Made by a program: the position numbers and the translations under genes
The notes under the pieces: model-generated
Database searches by the model: none
What the model was told of the DNA's origin: nothing
What the model saw: the letters and a program-made list of their open reading frames with translations, nothing else
Shown: piece by piece, positions 24,435 to 31,531 of the stretch
Position numbering within the stretch: position 1 is the first letter of the stretch
Layout of the letters: each line of letters opens with the position of its first letter
Source of the DNA: Chryseobacterium culicis
Lineage (GTDB): Bacteria; Bacteroidota; Bacteroidia; Flavobacteriales; Weeksellaceae
Assembly (NCBI RefSeq): GCF_900108365.1
Contig: NZ_FNWQ01000005.1
Coordinates: forward strand, 124,001 to 188,000
Reading direction: 5' to 3'
DNA length: 64,000 nt

Positions 24435-24468
24435 CAAAGCTATATCCGTAATGCGACAAAACTTGACG
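24435..24468 (-). promoter_or_regulatory. CG-dyad promoter, copy 4
   Basis: On the minus strand CGTCAAGTTTTGTCG (24468-24454), 11 nt, TAGCTTTG (24442-24435). It is part of the right repeat. Confidence 0.65.
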
Positions 24469-24695
24469 CAATATATTTTTTGTAAAAAAGATTTTAGATA
24501 ATTATTCCGTGAAGGATCAGTTTTTGGTTTGCGAAGGCATTTCGTTTAGCTAGAATAGCATCCGTCAACTGCTGAACGAAACGACTTTGCGATCGTTCTT
24601 TAAAACAATACAAGATCTTATTCTGAATCGAAAACACGCAACCCTAACTCGGAAGAATTCACAGCGAAGCGGCTTGAAGTATTCACCATTGCCAT

Positions 24696-26228
24696 TTATT
24701 TGTCATAATTCAGCATGATGTATTCAAAATAATGAATCATCTTCAGGTAATTTTCAATGCTAAGGTATTCATTCGTACTGTGAATACTTTGCTGCTCAGC
24801 ACTGTTGATTTTAATCGGCATGAATCTGTAGACATTTTTGCTTACGATCTCATATTTACCGGCATCCGTTCCTGCCATAGTCAGGTAAGGTGTGACGATA
24901 GCTCCGGGATGAATTTCTTTTACTCCGGCTTCTATCATTTTAAAAGCTTTTGTGCTGCTTGATGAAATGGCAGACGCTTCTCTGGTATTATCAATTTCTT
25001 CTACCTCAACATCAAATCCTTCAGTGGCTTTAGCAATATGCGCTTTTACATCTTTTACCGTATTTCCGGGAAGAAGCCTGAAATTAACAACAAATTCGAC
25101 TTCGGGGGAAAGCACGTTAGTCCCATCACTTCCTTTCATCATGGTAAGTGCAGTGGTGGTTCTTACCAAGGCATTGGTCGTATTATTTTTAGTAAGCTGT
25201 GAAATTAATACCGGTTTTAAAAGCCATTGATTAGCGAGTGCCATTCTTGTTGCGAAAGGCATTTCTCCCCCAATATTATTAAAAAATTCTTTGATTAAAG
25301 GCGTAATCACCGGCTTCATCTGATGATCTTCCAGACGCTGCATAATAACGGCAGCCTTTCCAATAGCGCTTTCCATGGGAGGCATTGATGAGTGCCCTCC
25401 CAGGCCTTTTACTTTTATTTTTGCGGAAAGAAATCCTTTTTCTGCGCATCCTACTACGGCTACATCGGTATCTATTCCTGCTACGTTTCCTTTTCGCATA
25501 ATTAATCCTCCTTCATCATAAACGGCATCAAACTTCAGTCCTTTTTTCTTAAAATAATCGGCAATCTGCATCGCTCCTTTTTGTCCGCCTACTTCTTCAT
25601 CAAAACCGAAAGCCAGATACATATCCCGTTGTGGAACCTGCTTATTTTTAATCATTGAATTCATGGATTCCATTAAGGAAAAAAGCATTCCTTTCATATC
25701 AATTGCTCCTCTGCCGTAAATTCTTCCATTGGCAACGGCTCCTGAAAAAGGGCCATATTCCCAATCTTCCGCTACTTTTGAAACGGGCTCCAGCGGTTTA
25801 TCATCCGGACGGAATACATTTTCTTCATTATTTTTGATGTCAGCATCTCCCGGCGGCACCACATCCATATGAGAAAGGAACAGAATAGGCTCCAAAGCGG
25901 GATTGCTGCCTTTGAGTCTGAACACCAGTCCGTATTGATTGACTTCAACATTTTCGGTGTTTTGATATACTAATGGATAAGAGGTTTTTAAATAGGTTTT
26001 GAACTGATCAAACGGTGCATAATCAAATTCACCCAAACTGCCTGTAGAAACGGTAGGAACTTTTATTCCTCCTGAAAATCTCATCACTGCAGAATCATTT
26101 CTTACCGGCTTCCACCCTTCGCCTGCTCCCAGATTATTTTTCTTAAACGGATAGGTGTACGTTTTGATCAATACTACAGCAGCCAGAATAACCATGATTC
26201 CCAAAAGAATTAAAAGAAATTTTTTCAT
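24696..26228 (-). CDS. M20 family metallopeptidase, membrane-anchored
   Basis: 510 residues. An N-terminal uncleaved-type signal/anchor (about 4-22) is followed by a M20/M25/M40 peptidase domain of the carboxypeptidase S / PM20D1 type. Visible motifs are the zinc-ligand LSHMDVVPPG (H120, D122), IYGRGAIDMKG with the bridging Asp, DEEVGGQKG with the catalytic Glu, a dimerisation domain (KGLGGHSSMPP), and a late TNEYL near H-S. It probably hydrolyses peptides or N-acyl amino acids in the periplasm; the substrate is unknown. The strand 24469-24695 downstream shows no gene. Confidence 0.9.
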   Translation of the reverse strand: MKKFLLILLGIMVILAAVVLIKTYTYPFKKNNLGAGEGWKPVRNDSAVMRFSGGIKVPTVSTGSLGEFDYAPFDQFKTYLKTSYPLVYQNTENVEVNQYGLVFRLKGSNPALEPILFLSHMDVVPPGDADIKNNEENVFRPDDKPLEPVSKVAEDWEYGPFSGAVANGRIYGRGAIDMKGMLFSLMESMNSMIKNKQVPQRDMYLAFGFDEEVGGQKGAMQIADYFKKKGLKFDAVYDEGGLIMRKGNVAGIDTDVAVVGCAEKGFLSAKIKVKGLGGHSSMPPMESAIGKAAVIMQRLEDHQMKPVITPLIKEFFNNIGGEMPFATRMALANQWLLKPVLISQLTKNNTTNALVRTTTALTMMKGSDGTNVLSPEVEFVVNFRLLPGNTVKDVKAHIAKATEGFDVEVEEIDNTREASAISSSSTKAFKMIEAGVKEIHPGAIVTPYLTMAGTDAGKYEIVSKNVYRFMPIKINSAEQQSIHSTNEYLSIENYLKMIHYFEYIMLNYDK

Positions 26229-26642
26229 ATCAGATAGGTTTTGTGAATTGATTTTATTCTATAAATATAGCAAAGTATTTACGGTTTAACAAGTTAAAAC
26301 CTGCATTTTCAACCGTTTAATCTTATGAGGTAACGATTACAAATTGTAAAACAGAGCAAAAATATTTTGCTGCTATGAACGTTTTTCGGCGAATGATCAA
26401 TGTAACATTTGTAATCCTAATATCTTAGACAAAAGCAACCAGATAGGGAATGGGCCCGCTGGCCGGATGAAGTTTTGTGAGTGAAACAGTACAAATTATT
26501 TTGTGTTTAATGCAAGAGGCATGGATTTTTAATTTTAACGACAGCTTAAGACAATCAAAGAATTGACAACAGCGAAGTTATAACCAGGATCCTATCTCCT
26601 GATTATTTGTATCTGCTTTACACGGAATTGTTGAGTGAAAAA
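26229..26642. other. Intergenic region, no gene seen
   Basis: About 410 bp between the M20 peptidase and the methionine aminopeptidase genes, both leftward. Both strands have frequent stops. A short GC-rich block (GGGCCCGCTGGCCGG near 26453) stands out in the AT-rich background, but nothing can be named. Confidence 0.35.
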
Positions 26643-27407
26643 TTAATTCAGGATTTCGTTCATTTCGGTTAAAATGATTGGTTTTCCGTCGGTAACGACA
26701 AGGGTATGTTCGTGCTGAGCCATATAGCCGCCTTTATTTCCTACCATCGTCCAGCCATCTTTTAATTCAACAGCAATATTGGAATCTGTGGAGATAAAGG
26801 TTTCGATAGCCACAACAGAGTTTTTCTTAAAGCGTCTGGAATCATAGCGGTTTCTGTAGTTCAGCAATTCATCAGGCTGCTCGTGTAAGCTTCTTCCCAC
26901 TCCATGGCCGGCAAGATTTTTAATGACTTTAAGCCCTCTTTTCTTTGCTTCTGTTTCCATCAAATGGCCTATGTCGGCTATTTTTACCCCACCTTTGATA
27001 TTGTCGATTGCTTTTCTCAAAATATCTTTAGATGCCTCCACCAGTTTCTGATGTCCGTGAATATCTTTTCCAATGACAAAAGAACCTCCGTTATCAGCCC
27101 AATATCCATTCAGTTCCGCGGAAACATCAATATTAATGAGATCTCCTTCTTTCAAAACCCTCTGATCAGTGGGAATACCGTGGCAGAATTCATTATCCAC
27201 ACTAATGCACGTCCAGCCGGGAAATCCGTATGTTAAGTACGGAGCAGATTTTGCCCCAAAGCTTTCCAGTATTTTGGCTCCGTATTCGTCGAGATCTTTT
27301 GTGGTCATGCCGGGTTCAGCATAATCTATCATTTTTTTAAGGGTAAAAGCAACGGCTTCACTTACTTTTTGCATTCCGAGCATCTGATCTTCGCTGGTGA
27401 TTGACAT
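26643..27407 (-). CDS. map: Methionine aminopeptidase, type I
   Basis: 254 residues, standard for type I enzymes without an N-terminal extension. It removes the initiator methionine co-translationally. The five metal ligands of the pita-bread fold are visible: D94 (INIDVSAEL), D105 (GYWADNGG), H168 (LAGHGVGR), E202 (VAIETF) and E233 (QHEHTL), plus the substrate histidine H76 (EFCHG). Monocistronic. Confidence 0.96.
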   Translation of the reverse strand: MSITSEDQMLGMQKVSEAVAFTLKKMIDYAEPGMTTKDLDEYGAKILESFGAKSAPYLTYGFPGWTCISVDNEFCHGIPTDQRVLKEGDLINIDVSAELNGYWADNGGSFVIGKDIHGHQKLVEASKDILRKAIDNIKGGVKIADIGHLMETEAKKRGLKVIKNLAGHGVGRSLHEQPDELLNYRNRYDSRRFKKNSVVAIETFISTDSNIAVELKDGWTMVGNKGGYMAQHEHTLVVTDGKPIILTEMNEILN

Positions 27408-27742
27408 AGTTTTTTGATATTGTTGAGAACTACAAAGTTAGGAAATTTAAAATATTAGGATAGAATCTGTTTTCATTGCTTACATCTATTTAGTGAAAAT
27501 AGGATAACTCCTGTCTTATCTAACCCCCTCTACCTCTTGGGTAAGGAGGCTATAACGAGTCCGTATGAGCCTGGCGCCACTGTAATCAGGAGTTACAGGG
27601 CCTTATAGAACGGAATAAAAACCGCTGACTAAAGAGCCGGAGGTGTCTGGTGAACTGGATAATGGTATCAGGCTAAGTTGGTATATCAATAAATGAGAAT
27701 ATTTTACCGGACATTTTTTAACCTTTACTTTACAGAATGTAT
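27408..27742. other. Intergenic region with possible RNA structure
   Basis: About 335 bp without a gene. 27494-27600 is richer in G+C than its surroundings and can fold: AACTCCTG (near 27496) can pair with CAGGAGTT (near 27587), or CTGTAA with TTACAG locally. This may be a degraded repeat or an unannotated RNA. Confidence 0.3.
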
Positions 27743-27750
27743 TATCTTTG
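27743..27750 (+). promoter_or_regulatory. -7 box of the XRE gene
   Basis: TATCTTTG, a perfect TAnnTTTG, 22 nt upstream of the start codon at 27773. Confidence 0.6.
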
Positions 27751-27772
27751 AATCTTCACAAATTGATTAAGA

Positions 27773-28177
27773 ATGGACCACAAAATACATCAGGGAAGAA
27801 ATGTAAAACGTTTTAGAGAAATGCTGGGCATTAAGCAGGAGGCATTGGCGCTGGATCTGGGCGAAGACTGGAACCAAAAGAAAATTTCTTTACTTGAACA
27901 GAAAGAAACCATCGAAAACCCACTGCTGGAAAAAATATCCGAAGTACTGAAAATTCCCGTAGAAGCTTTTCAAAATTTTGATGAGGAACAGGCTGTGAAT
28001 ATAATTGCTAATACGTTTGGAGAACATGGTATTGGATATCAGAGAAATGATAATCCCATCTTCAATCCAATTGAGCAGGTAATAAAACTCCACGAGGAAA
28101 AAATTGCGTTGTATGAACGCATGCTGAAAGAAAAGGATGAAATGATGAGCAGGCTGGAGAGGTTGCTTGATAAGTAA
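27773..28177 (+). CDS. XRE family regulator with C-terminal coiled coil
   Basis: 134 residues. The N-terminal helix-turn-helix (GRNVKRFREMLGIKQEALAL, DWNQKKISLLEQKETIENPL, LEKISEVLKIP) covers about residues 6-65. A linker and a charged coiled coil follow (IEQVIKLHEEKIALYERMLK, then EKDEMMSRLERLL), likely for dimerisation. This architecture is common in Chryseobacterium, where such genes usually stand alone. Own promoter and terminator; targets unknown. Confidence 0.85.
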   Translation: MDHKIHQGRNVKRFREMLGIKQEALALDLGEDWNQKKISLLEQKETIENPLLEKISEVLKIPVEAFQNFDEEQAVNIIANTFGEHGIGYQRNDNPIFNPIEQVIKLHEEKIALYERMLKEKDEMMSRLERLLDK

Positions 28178-28190
28178 GAGATAAAAGATA

Positions 28191-28216
28191 AAAACCACTG
28201 CTGGAGCAGTGGTTTT
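28191..28216. terminator. Terminator after the XRE gene
   Basis: Eleven-bp stem AAAACCACTGC / GCAGTGGTTTT, loop TGGA, followed by TTCG and a T-rich stretch. It is also placed to end the leftward RHS locus. Confidence 0.85.
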
Positions 28217-28239
28217 TTCGTTTTATTTTTTTGTGGACA

Positions 28240-28254
28240 CGAGCGAGACGCTCG
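28240..28254. repeat. Short GC-rich hairpin (REP-like)
   Basis: CGAGCG-AGA-CGCTCG in a GC-rich block (GGACACGAGCGAGACGCTCG). It looks like an intergenic REP-type palindrome; only one copy is seen in the window. Confidence 0.4.
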
Positions 28255-28269
28255 CGCCAGCAGGGAGAA

Positions 28270-28761
28270 CTAGATACATTGATTATTGTAAGAATTAATT
28301 CTAATAGTTTTTCCATCAAAATAAAGACATCTGAAATGAGGATCATGACGATCAAAGTTTGGTTTTGAATTTCTAAGAATTTTTATTTTTTTATTACTTT
28401 TATTTTTATAAAAGTTGCCTAATTCTACAAAATCTTTATCACTGAATAGATAGACCGTATCATTTTTTATTACTTCAATACCTTTAACATTTATCATTTT
28501 AAGATTGGGTTTATAATCTCCTATTTCAATAAAGATACTATCCTTTTTTTTTGTAAAAAAAAGACATATATTATTTGATTGTGTGGCTTGCATTCTTTTC
28601 AAATCTTCTTTGTATGAAAAAATTTCTTTTTTTAACTGTTCATTAATTACAATATCCGGATAGAAATATTCTGTAATTTTTTCCATTTTCTTCTCTGTGC
28701 AAGAAAATAAGATAAGAAAAAGCAACAATGCTTTACTTCCTTCTAAAAGATGTCGTATCAT
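28270..28761 (-). CDS. Small lipoprotein, putative immunity protein (copy A)
   Basis: 163 residues. A lipoprotein signal (MIRHLLEGSKALLLFLILF, then SC) precedes an acidic/basic domain with the conserved blocks FIEIGDYKPNL, VIKNDTVYLFS and HDPHFRCLYFDG. It is clearly homologous to the lipoprotein at 31031-31531; both directly overlap the 3' end of a JAB-tip gene. The one-to-one pairing of tip and lipoprotein suggests each lipoprotein protects against its own tip, the classic RHS toxin/immunity arrangement. No named family is recognised. Confidence 0.6.
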   Translation of the reverse strand: MIRHLLEGSKALLLFLILFSCTEKKMEKITEYFYPDIVINEQLKKEIFSYKEDLKRMQATQSNNICLFFTKKKDSIFIEIGDYKPNLKMINVKGIEVIKNDTVYLFSDKDFVELGNFYKNKSNKKIKILRNSKPNFDRHDPHFRCLYFDGKTIRINSYNNQCI

Positions 28762-29533
28762 AATATATAAAATGTGGTCTATTATCTTTATTACCTATAT
28801 AGATCCAAGGATTAGCTTTAATCTGATTGCCATAATTTTGTAATAATGCTTCATGAGATGTTCGGTCTCCTTGATCAGGTTTATATCGTACACTCCCATC
28901 AGAATTAAATCCAGAAGGATAATTAATTACTTCATATCGTCCCTTAAGTAAATGTTTATTTTCAGGATGATCATATATTAGCATTTGATGTGAGTGGCCG
29001 GATCCCATTAGATTATAACCTGAATCCAAATATCTGAATATTGGATTTAAACTTACTTTATCGTCTTGATGGTTACTATTAATTATTGTTACAGAACTAT
29101 CTGAAAACCAACCATTTTTAGTTAAATAATTAAATCCCCATTCCTTTTCTGTGTTTGCTGCCAGAAAATAGAAATAGTTCTTTATTTGTTTTACAGAAAC
29201 TGAAGAATTTTCAAATATTATTGTTGTTTCTACAGGTTTATATTGTTTTAAATAACTATCATATTCTGTATCTTGACGCAAATTCTTCATAAACTCTTTA
29301 TTCAGTTTTATAAACTCAGTGCTATTCCAATTGAACAATCTATCAAACCCATCTTTAGTTCCATTTATAAGTTCAAGTTTACCATTTCTATTAAGCCTAT
29401 AATCGTCCATTAAACTTTCAAAACTAGATCCTGTAAAGAAATTTCTCCCTGAAGTTTCAGAACTAGTAGACATTGTTGCCACATATGCACTATAGGCTAA
29501 TCCTGCATCGCCACCTGTAGCCATCATTCCCAT
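28733..29533 (-). CDS. Displaced RHS tip with JAB-like toxin domain
   Basis: 266 residues, closely similar to the last 265 residues of the RHS protein at 31491-34949 (for example NFFTGSSFESLMDDYRLNRN and WGFNYLTKNGWFSDSSV). The JAB-like metal motif around residue 179 reads GSGHSHQ, where the full-length copy has HSHP; NTEKEW and the GDRTS block are kept. Just upstream, out of frame, the DNA still encodes PDGND, the end of the RHS core. Relative to the full-length gene, 26 bp between two GGAATGATG repeats are missing there. It has no signal peptide, so it is an orphan cassette that would need recombination or readthrough for export. Confidence 0.7.
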   Translation of the reverse strand: MGMMATGGDAGLAYSAYVATMSTSSETSGRNFFTGSSFESLMDDYRLNRNGKLELINGTKDGFDRLFNWNSTEFIKLNKEFMKNLRQDTEYDSYLKQYKPVETTIIFENSSVSVKQIKNYFYFLAANTEKEWGFNYLTKNGWFSDSSVTIINSNHQDDKVSLNPIFRYLDSGYNLMGSGHSHQMLIYDHPENKHLLKGRYEVINYPSGFNSDGSVRYKPDQGDRTSHEALLQNYGNQIKANPWIYIGNKDNRPHFIYYDTTSFRRK

Positions 29534-29550
29534 CTGGGGGATTTCTTATT

Positions 29551-30075
29551 TTATAAACTCATATTATTATTTATCTTCCCCCATTTTTGATATAATTGAA
29601 ACTCATTCATTTGTTTTAATCTGTAACTTGGTGCATTAAAAGTTTCTTTCTTCGATTTAATATTAATAACTGAGAATCCTTTTTCAAAAATTTTATTTCT
29701 TTTATCAAAGTCCTTTTCAATTATTGACATACAAGGTAATCCGAGAGAGTCATGTGGTGGAATAGAAATGGGTGTTAATGCTTCAAAATTTATCTGAAAT
29801 GTATCTTTTTCATAAATATGTCGATAGTTCTTTTGAATATCTTTTATAGATATTTTAAGTGTATCGCTTGTAGGATTCCCAAAAAGTAAAAAAGTCTCTA
29901 CATTTTTTATTCTTATACTATCTTTTTTATAATCACATATCAAATTCTGGAAAGAACAAACAAAATTCTCATTCTTTAATGTAGATTTCTTACATGAAAT
30001 AAATAAAATAATTAATAGGAATACACAGATTTTAAATCTATTTCGGTCTGTATGTGTTATAATACCATTTATCAT
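29551..30075 (-). CDS. Small lipoprotein, putative immunity protein (copy B)
   Basis: 174 residues with a lipoprotein signal (FKICVFLLIILFISCKK, lipobox FISC). The mature domain (FLLFGNPTSDTLKISIKDIQ, PISIPPHDSLGLPC) is unrelated to the two other lipoproteins of this locus. Its start overlaps the 3' end of the toxin-like gene at 30038-30745 by 38 nt, so the two are coupled. By position it is the candidate immunity partner of that gene. No family recognised. Confidence 0.55.
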   Translation of the reverse strand: MINGIITHTDRNRFKICVFLLIILFISCKKSTLKNENFVCSFQNLICDYKKDSIRIKNVETFLLFGNPTSDTLKISIKDIQKNYRHIYEKDTFQINFEALTPISIPPHDSLGLPCMSIIEKDFDKRNKIFEKGFSVINIKSKKETFNAPSYRLKQMNEFQLYQKWGKINNNMSL

Positions 30076-30745
30076 TAGAATAATTTTTTTTCATTAATTG
30101 TTGAAATTCAGGTGTAGTCTTCATAAAAAGAGGAGAAGACATTTGATGTTCATAAATTTTGATATGCTCTTTGGCCAAATCTAATTTAGATATATTAATA
30201 TTATCAGGATTTAATGTTAAGTGACTTATTTTTCCTCCCTCATGACTTAATGCAGAAATCATATTGTTTTTATCATTATAATATGGATGAGCTTTTCCAT
30301 TCCCCACCATCAAAGAGACTGTTTTATCCCCTTTGTTTGCCTGCATTAAAGCATCTGGGTTATATTCGCCTCCATTGAATCTAGAAAATGTTCCAACTAT
30401 CTTCCCACCACCATCAAAATGAAAATTTGCAATTGCGACAGACATGCTATTACCTTTAAGCCTATTTAAATCTATACCAGCTTCTTCAGCATAATGATTA
30501 GCGATATTTGCTAAAACAAACGCATTATTTTTATTAAATATATAATCTTTTAATTCCACTGATAGCCACGGAGCTGTATTTAATTTTCTTGTAATTGGAT
30601 TTTGAAAATCAATAATAATATTATTTGTTTTTTTATTGTCTGTATATAGAAACTGCCCAAATTGATTAAAATGATCATCAGGTGGCATACTATCTCTATA
30701 ATTAATAAATGCTTGTTGTGCAGCTGAGATATTAATTTTCTTCAT
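30038..30745 (-). CDS. Putative displaced toxin, HE-motif protein
   Basis: 235 residues, no signal peptide and no RHS core attached. A histidine/glutamate motif near residues 168-175 (SALSHEGGKISHL) with downstream acidic residues (LAKEHIKIYEHQM) is reminiscent of metallopeptidase-type (Tox-MPTase-like) tips of polymorphic toxins, but the spacing is not the classical HExxH, so the activity is uncertain. The N-terminal part has LNTAPWLSVELKDYIFNKNN and FHFDGGGKIVGTFSRFNGGE. Its position between two tip/immunity pairs in the RHS locus supports the toxin reading. Confidence 0.5.
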   Translation of the reverse strand: MKKINISAAQQAFINYRDSMPPDDHFNQFGQFLYTDNKKTNNIIIDFQNPITRKLNTAPWLSVELKDYIFNKNNAFVLANIANHYAEEAGIDLNRLKGNSMSVAIANFHFDGGGKIVGTFSRFNGGEYNPDALMQANKGDKTVSLMVGNGKAHPYYNDKNNMISALSHEGGKISHLTLNPDNINISKLDLAKEHIKIYEHQMSSPLFMKTTPEFQQLMKKNYSNDKWYYNTYRPK

Positions 30746-31030
30746 TATTCACGTACAATTGTATCATTAAGTTTACATACATTTTTAATATTGTTTACTA
30801 TGAAGCTTTTCTTATATTCTAAATAATGAATATACGATATATAAAAAAGTAAACAATACATATCGTACAAGTTTATATGATAATGATCTATATGAACACC
30901 CCTTGCAAATATGCAAGAGGTGCTATTTATTCTACCTTGAAAACCAGAGGGTAAGTTTATTTAATAAGCTCAAAGTCGGGAGACTTTGCGCAGTTGGCTA
31001 ATGGTAGTTCACTTTATCATACCACTCACT
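30746..31030. other. Intergenic spacer with hairpin in the RHS locus
   Basis: 285 bp without a gene. A hairpin CACCCCTTGCA / TGCAAGAGGTG (30897-30922, one mismatch) lies in the middle; it is T-rich on its right side only, so its role as a terminator for the leftward genes is doubtful. Confidence 0.4.
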
Positions 31031-31531
31031 TTATTTACATCTACCATAAAAAAGTACTTTTAAATTTCCATTATCAACATAAAGGCATCTAAAATGAGGA
31101 TCAAAATGATTAAGAGATGGTTCCAAATTATCTATAATATTAATTTTGTCATTAAACTGATTTTCACAAAACGGTTCTATACTTATTGAATCATTTGTGC
31201 TAAATAAATATACTGTATCCTTTTTCATGATTTCAACTCCCTTTATATTTAGTATTTCAAGGTTCGGTTTATAATCCCCTATTTCTATAAAAGTCGTATC
31301 ATTTTTCTTATTAAAATAAATACTTAGATTATTACTTTTCGATGCTTGCAACCTAATCAATCCTTGTTTATAGGAGTATATTTCTCTTTTTAGATCTTCT
31401 TTGATTAAAATTCTGGGATAAGAGTACTCTTTAATGTTTTCTTTTCTATTTTCTTTACAAGAAAATAAGATAAGAAGAAGCAATGATGCTTTACTTCCTT
31501 CTAAAAGATGTCGTATCATAGTATATAACAT
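31031..31531 (-). CDS. Small lipoprotein, putative immunity to the RHS tip (copy C)
   Basis: 166 residues (or 162 from the internal ATG, MIRHLLEGSKASL). Lipoprotein signal with lipobox LFSC, then the domain shared with 28270-28761 (FIEIGDYKPNLEIL, DTVYLFST, HFDPHFRCLYVD). It overlaps the RHS gene by 41 nt and is therefore translated from the same message. The likely role is protection of the producer or its kin against the JAB-like tip, with the lipoprotein held in the envelope. Confidence 0.65.
   Translation of the reverse strand: MLYTMIRHLLEGSKASLLLLILFSCKENRKENIKEYSYPRILIKEDLKREIYSYKQGLIRLQASKSNNLSIYFNKKNDTTFIEIGDYKPNLEILNIKGVEIMKKDTVYLFSTNDSISIEPFCENQFNDKINIIDNLEPSLNHFDPHFRCLYVDNGNLKVLFYGRCK

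Larger units (their letters stand above)
23656..24468. repeat. 813-bp direct repeat, right copy
   Basis: Same length and order as 21145-21957, offset 2511 bp. The two copies bracket the TAC genes. After 24468 the sequences diverge completely. Confidence 0.9.

Noticed and set aside
16199..24470. Classical integrative element inserted at tRNA-Ser
   Set aside because: No integrase, no repeat of the tRNA 3' end, and the DUF2490 gene inside may be ordinary chromosomal sequence.
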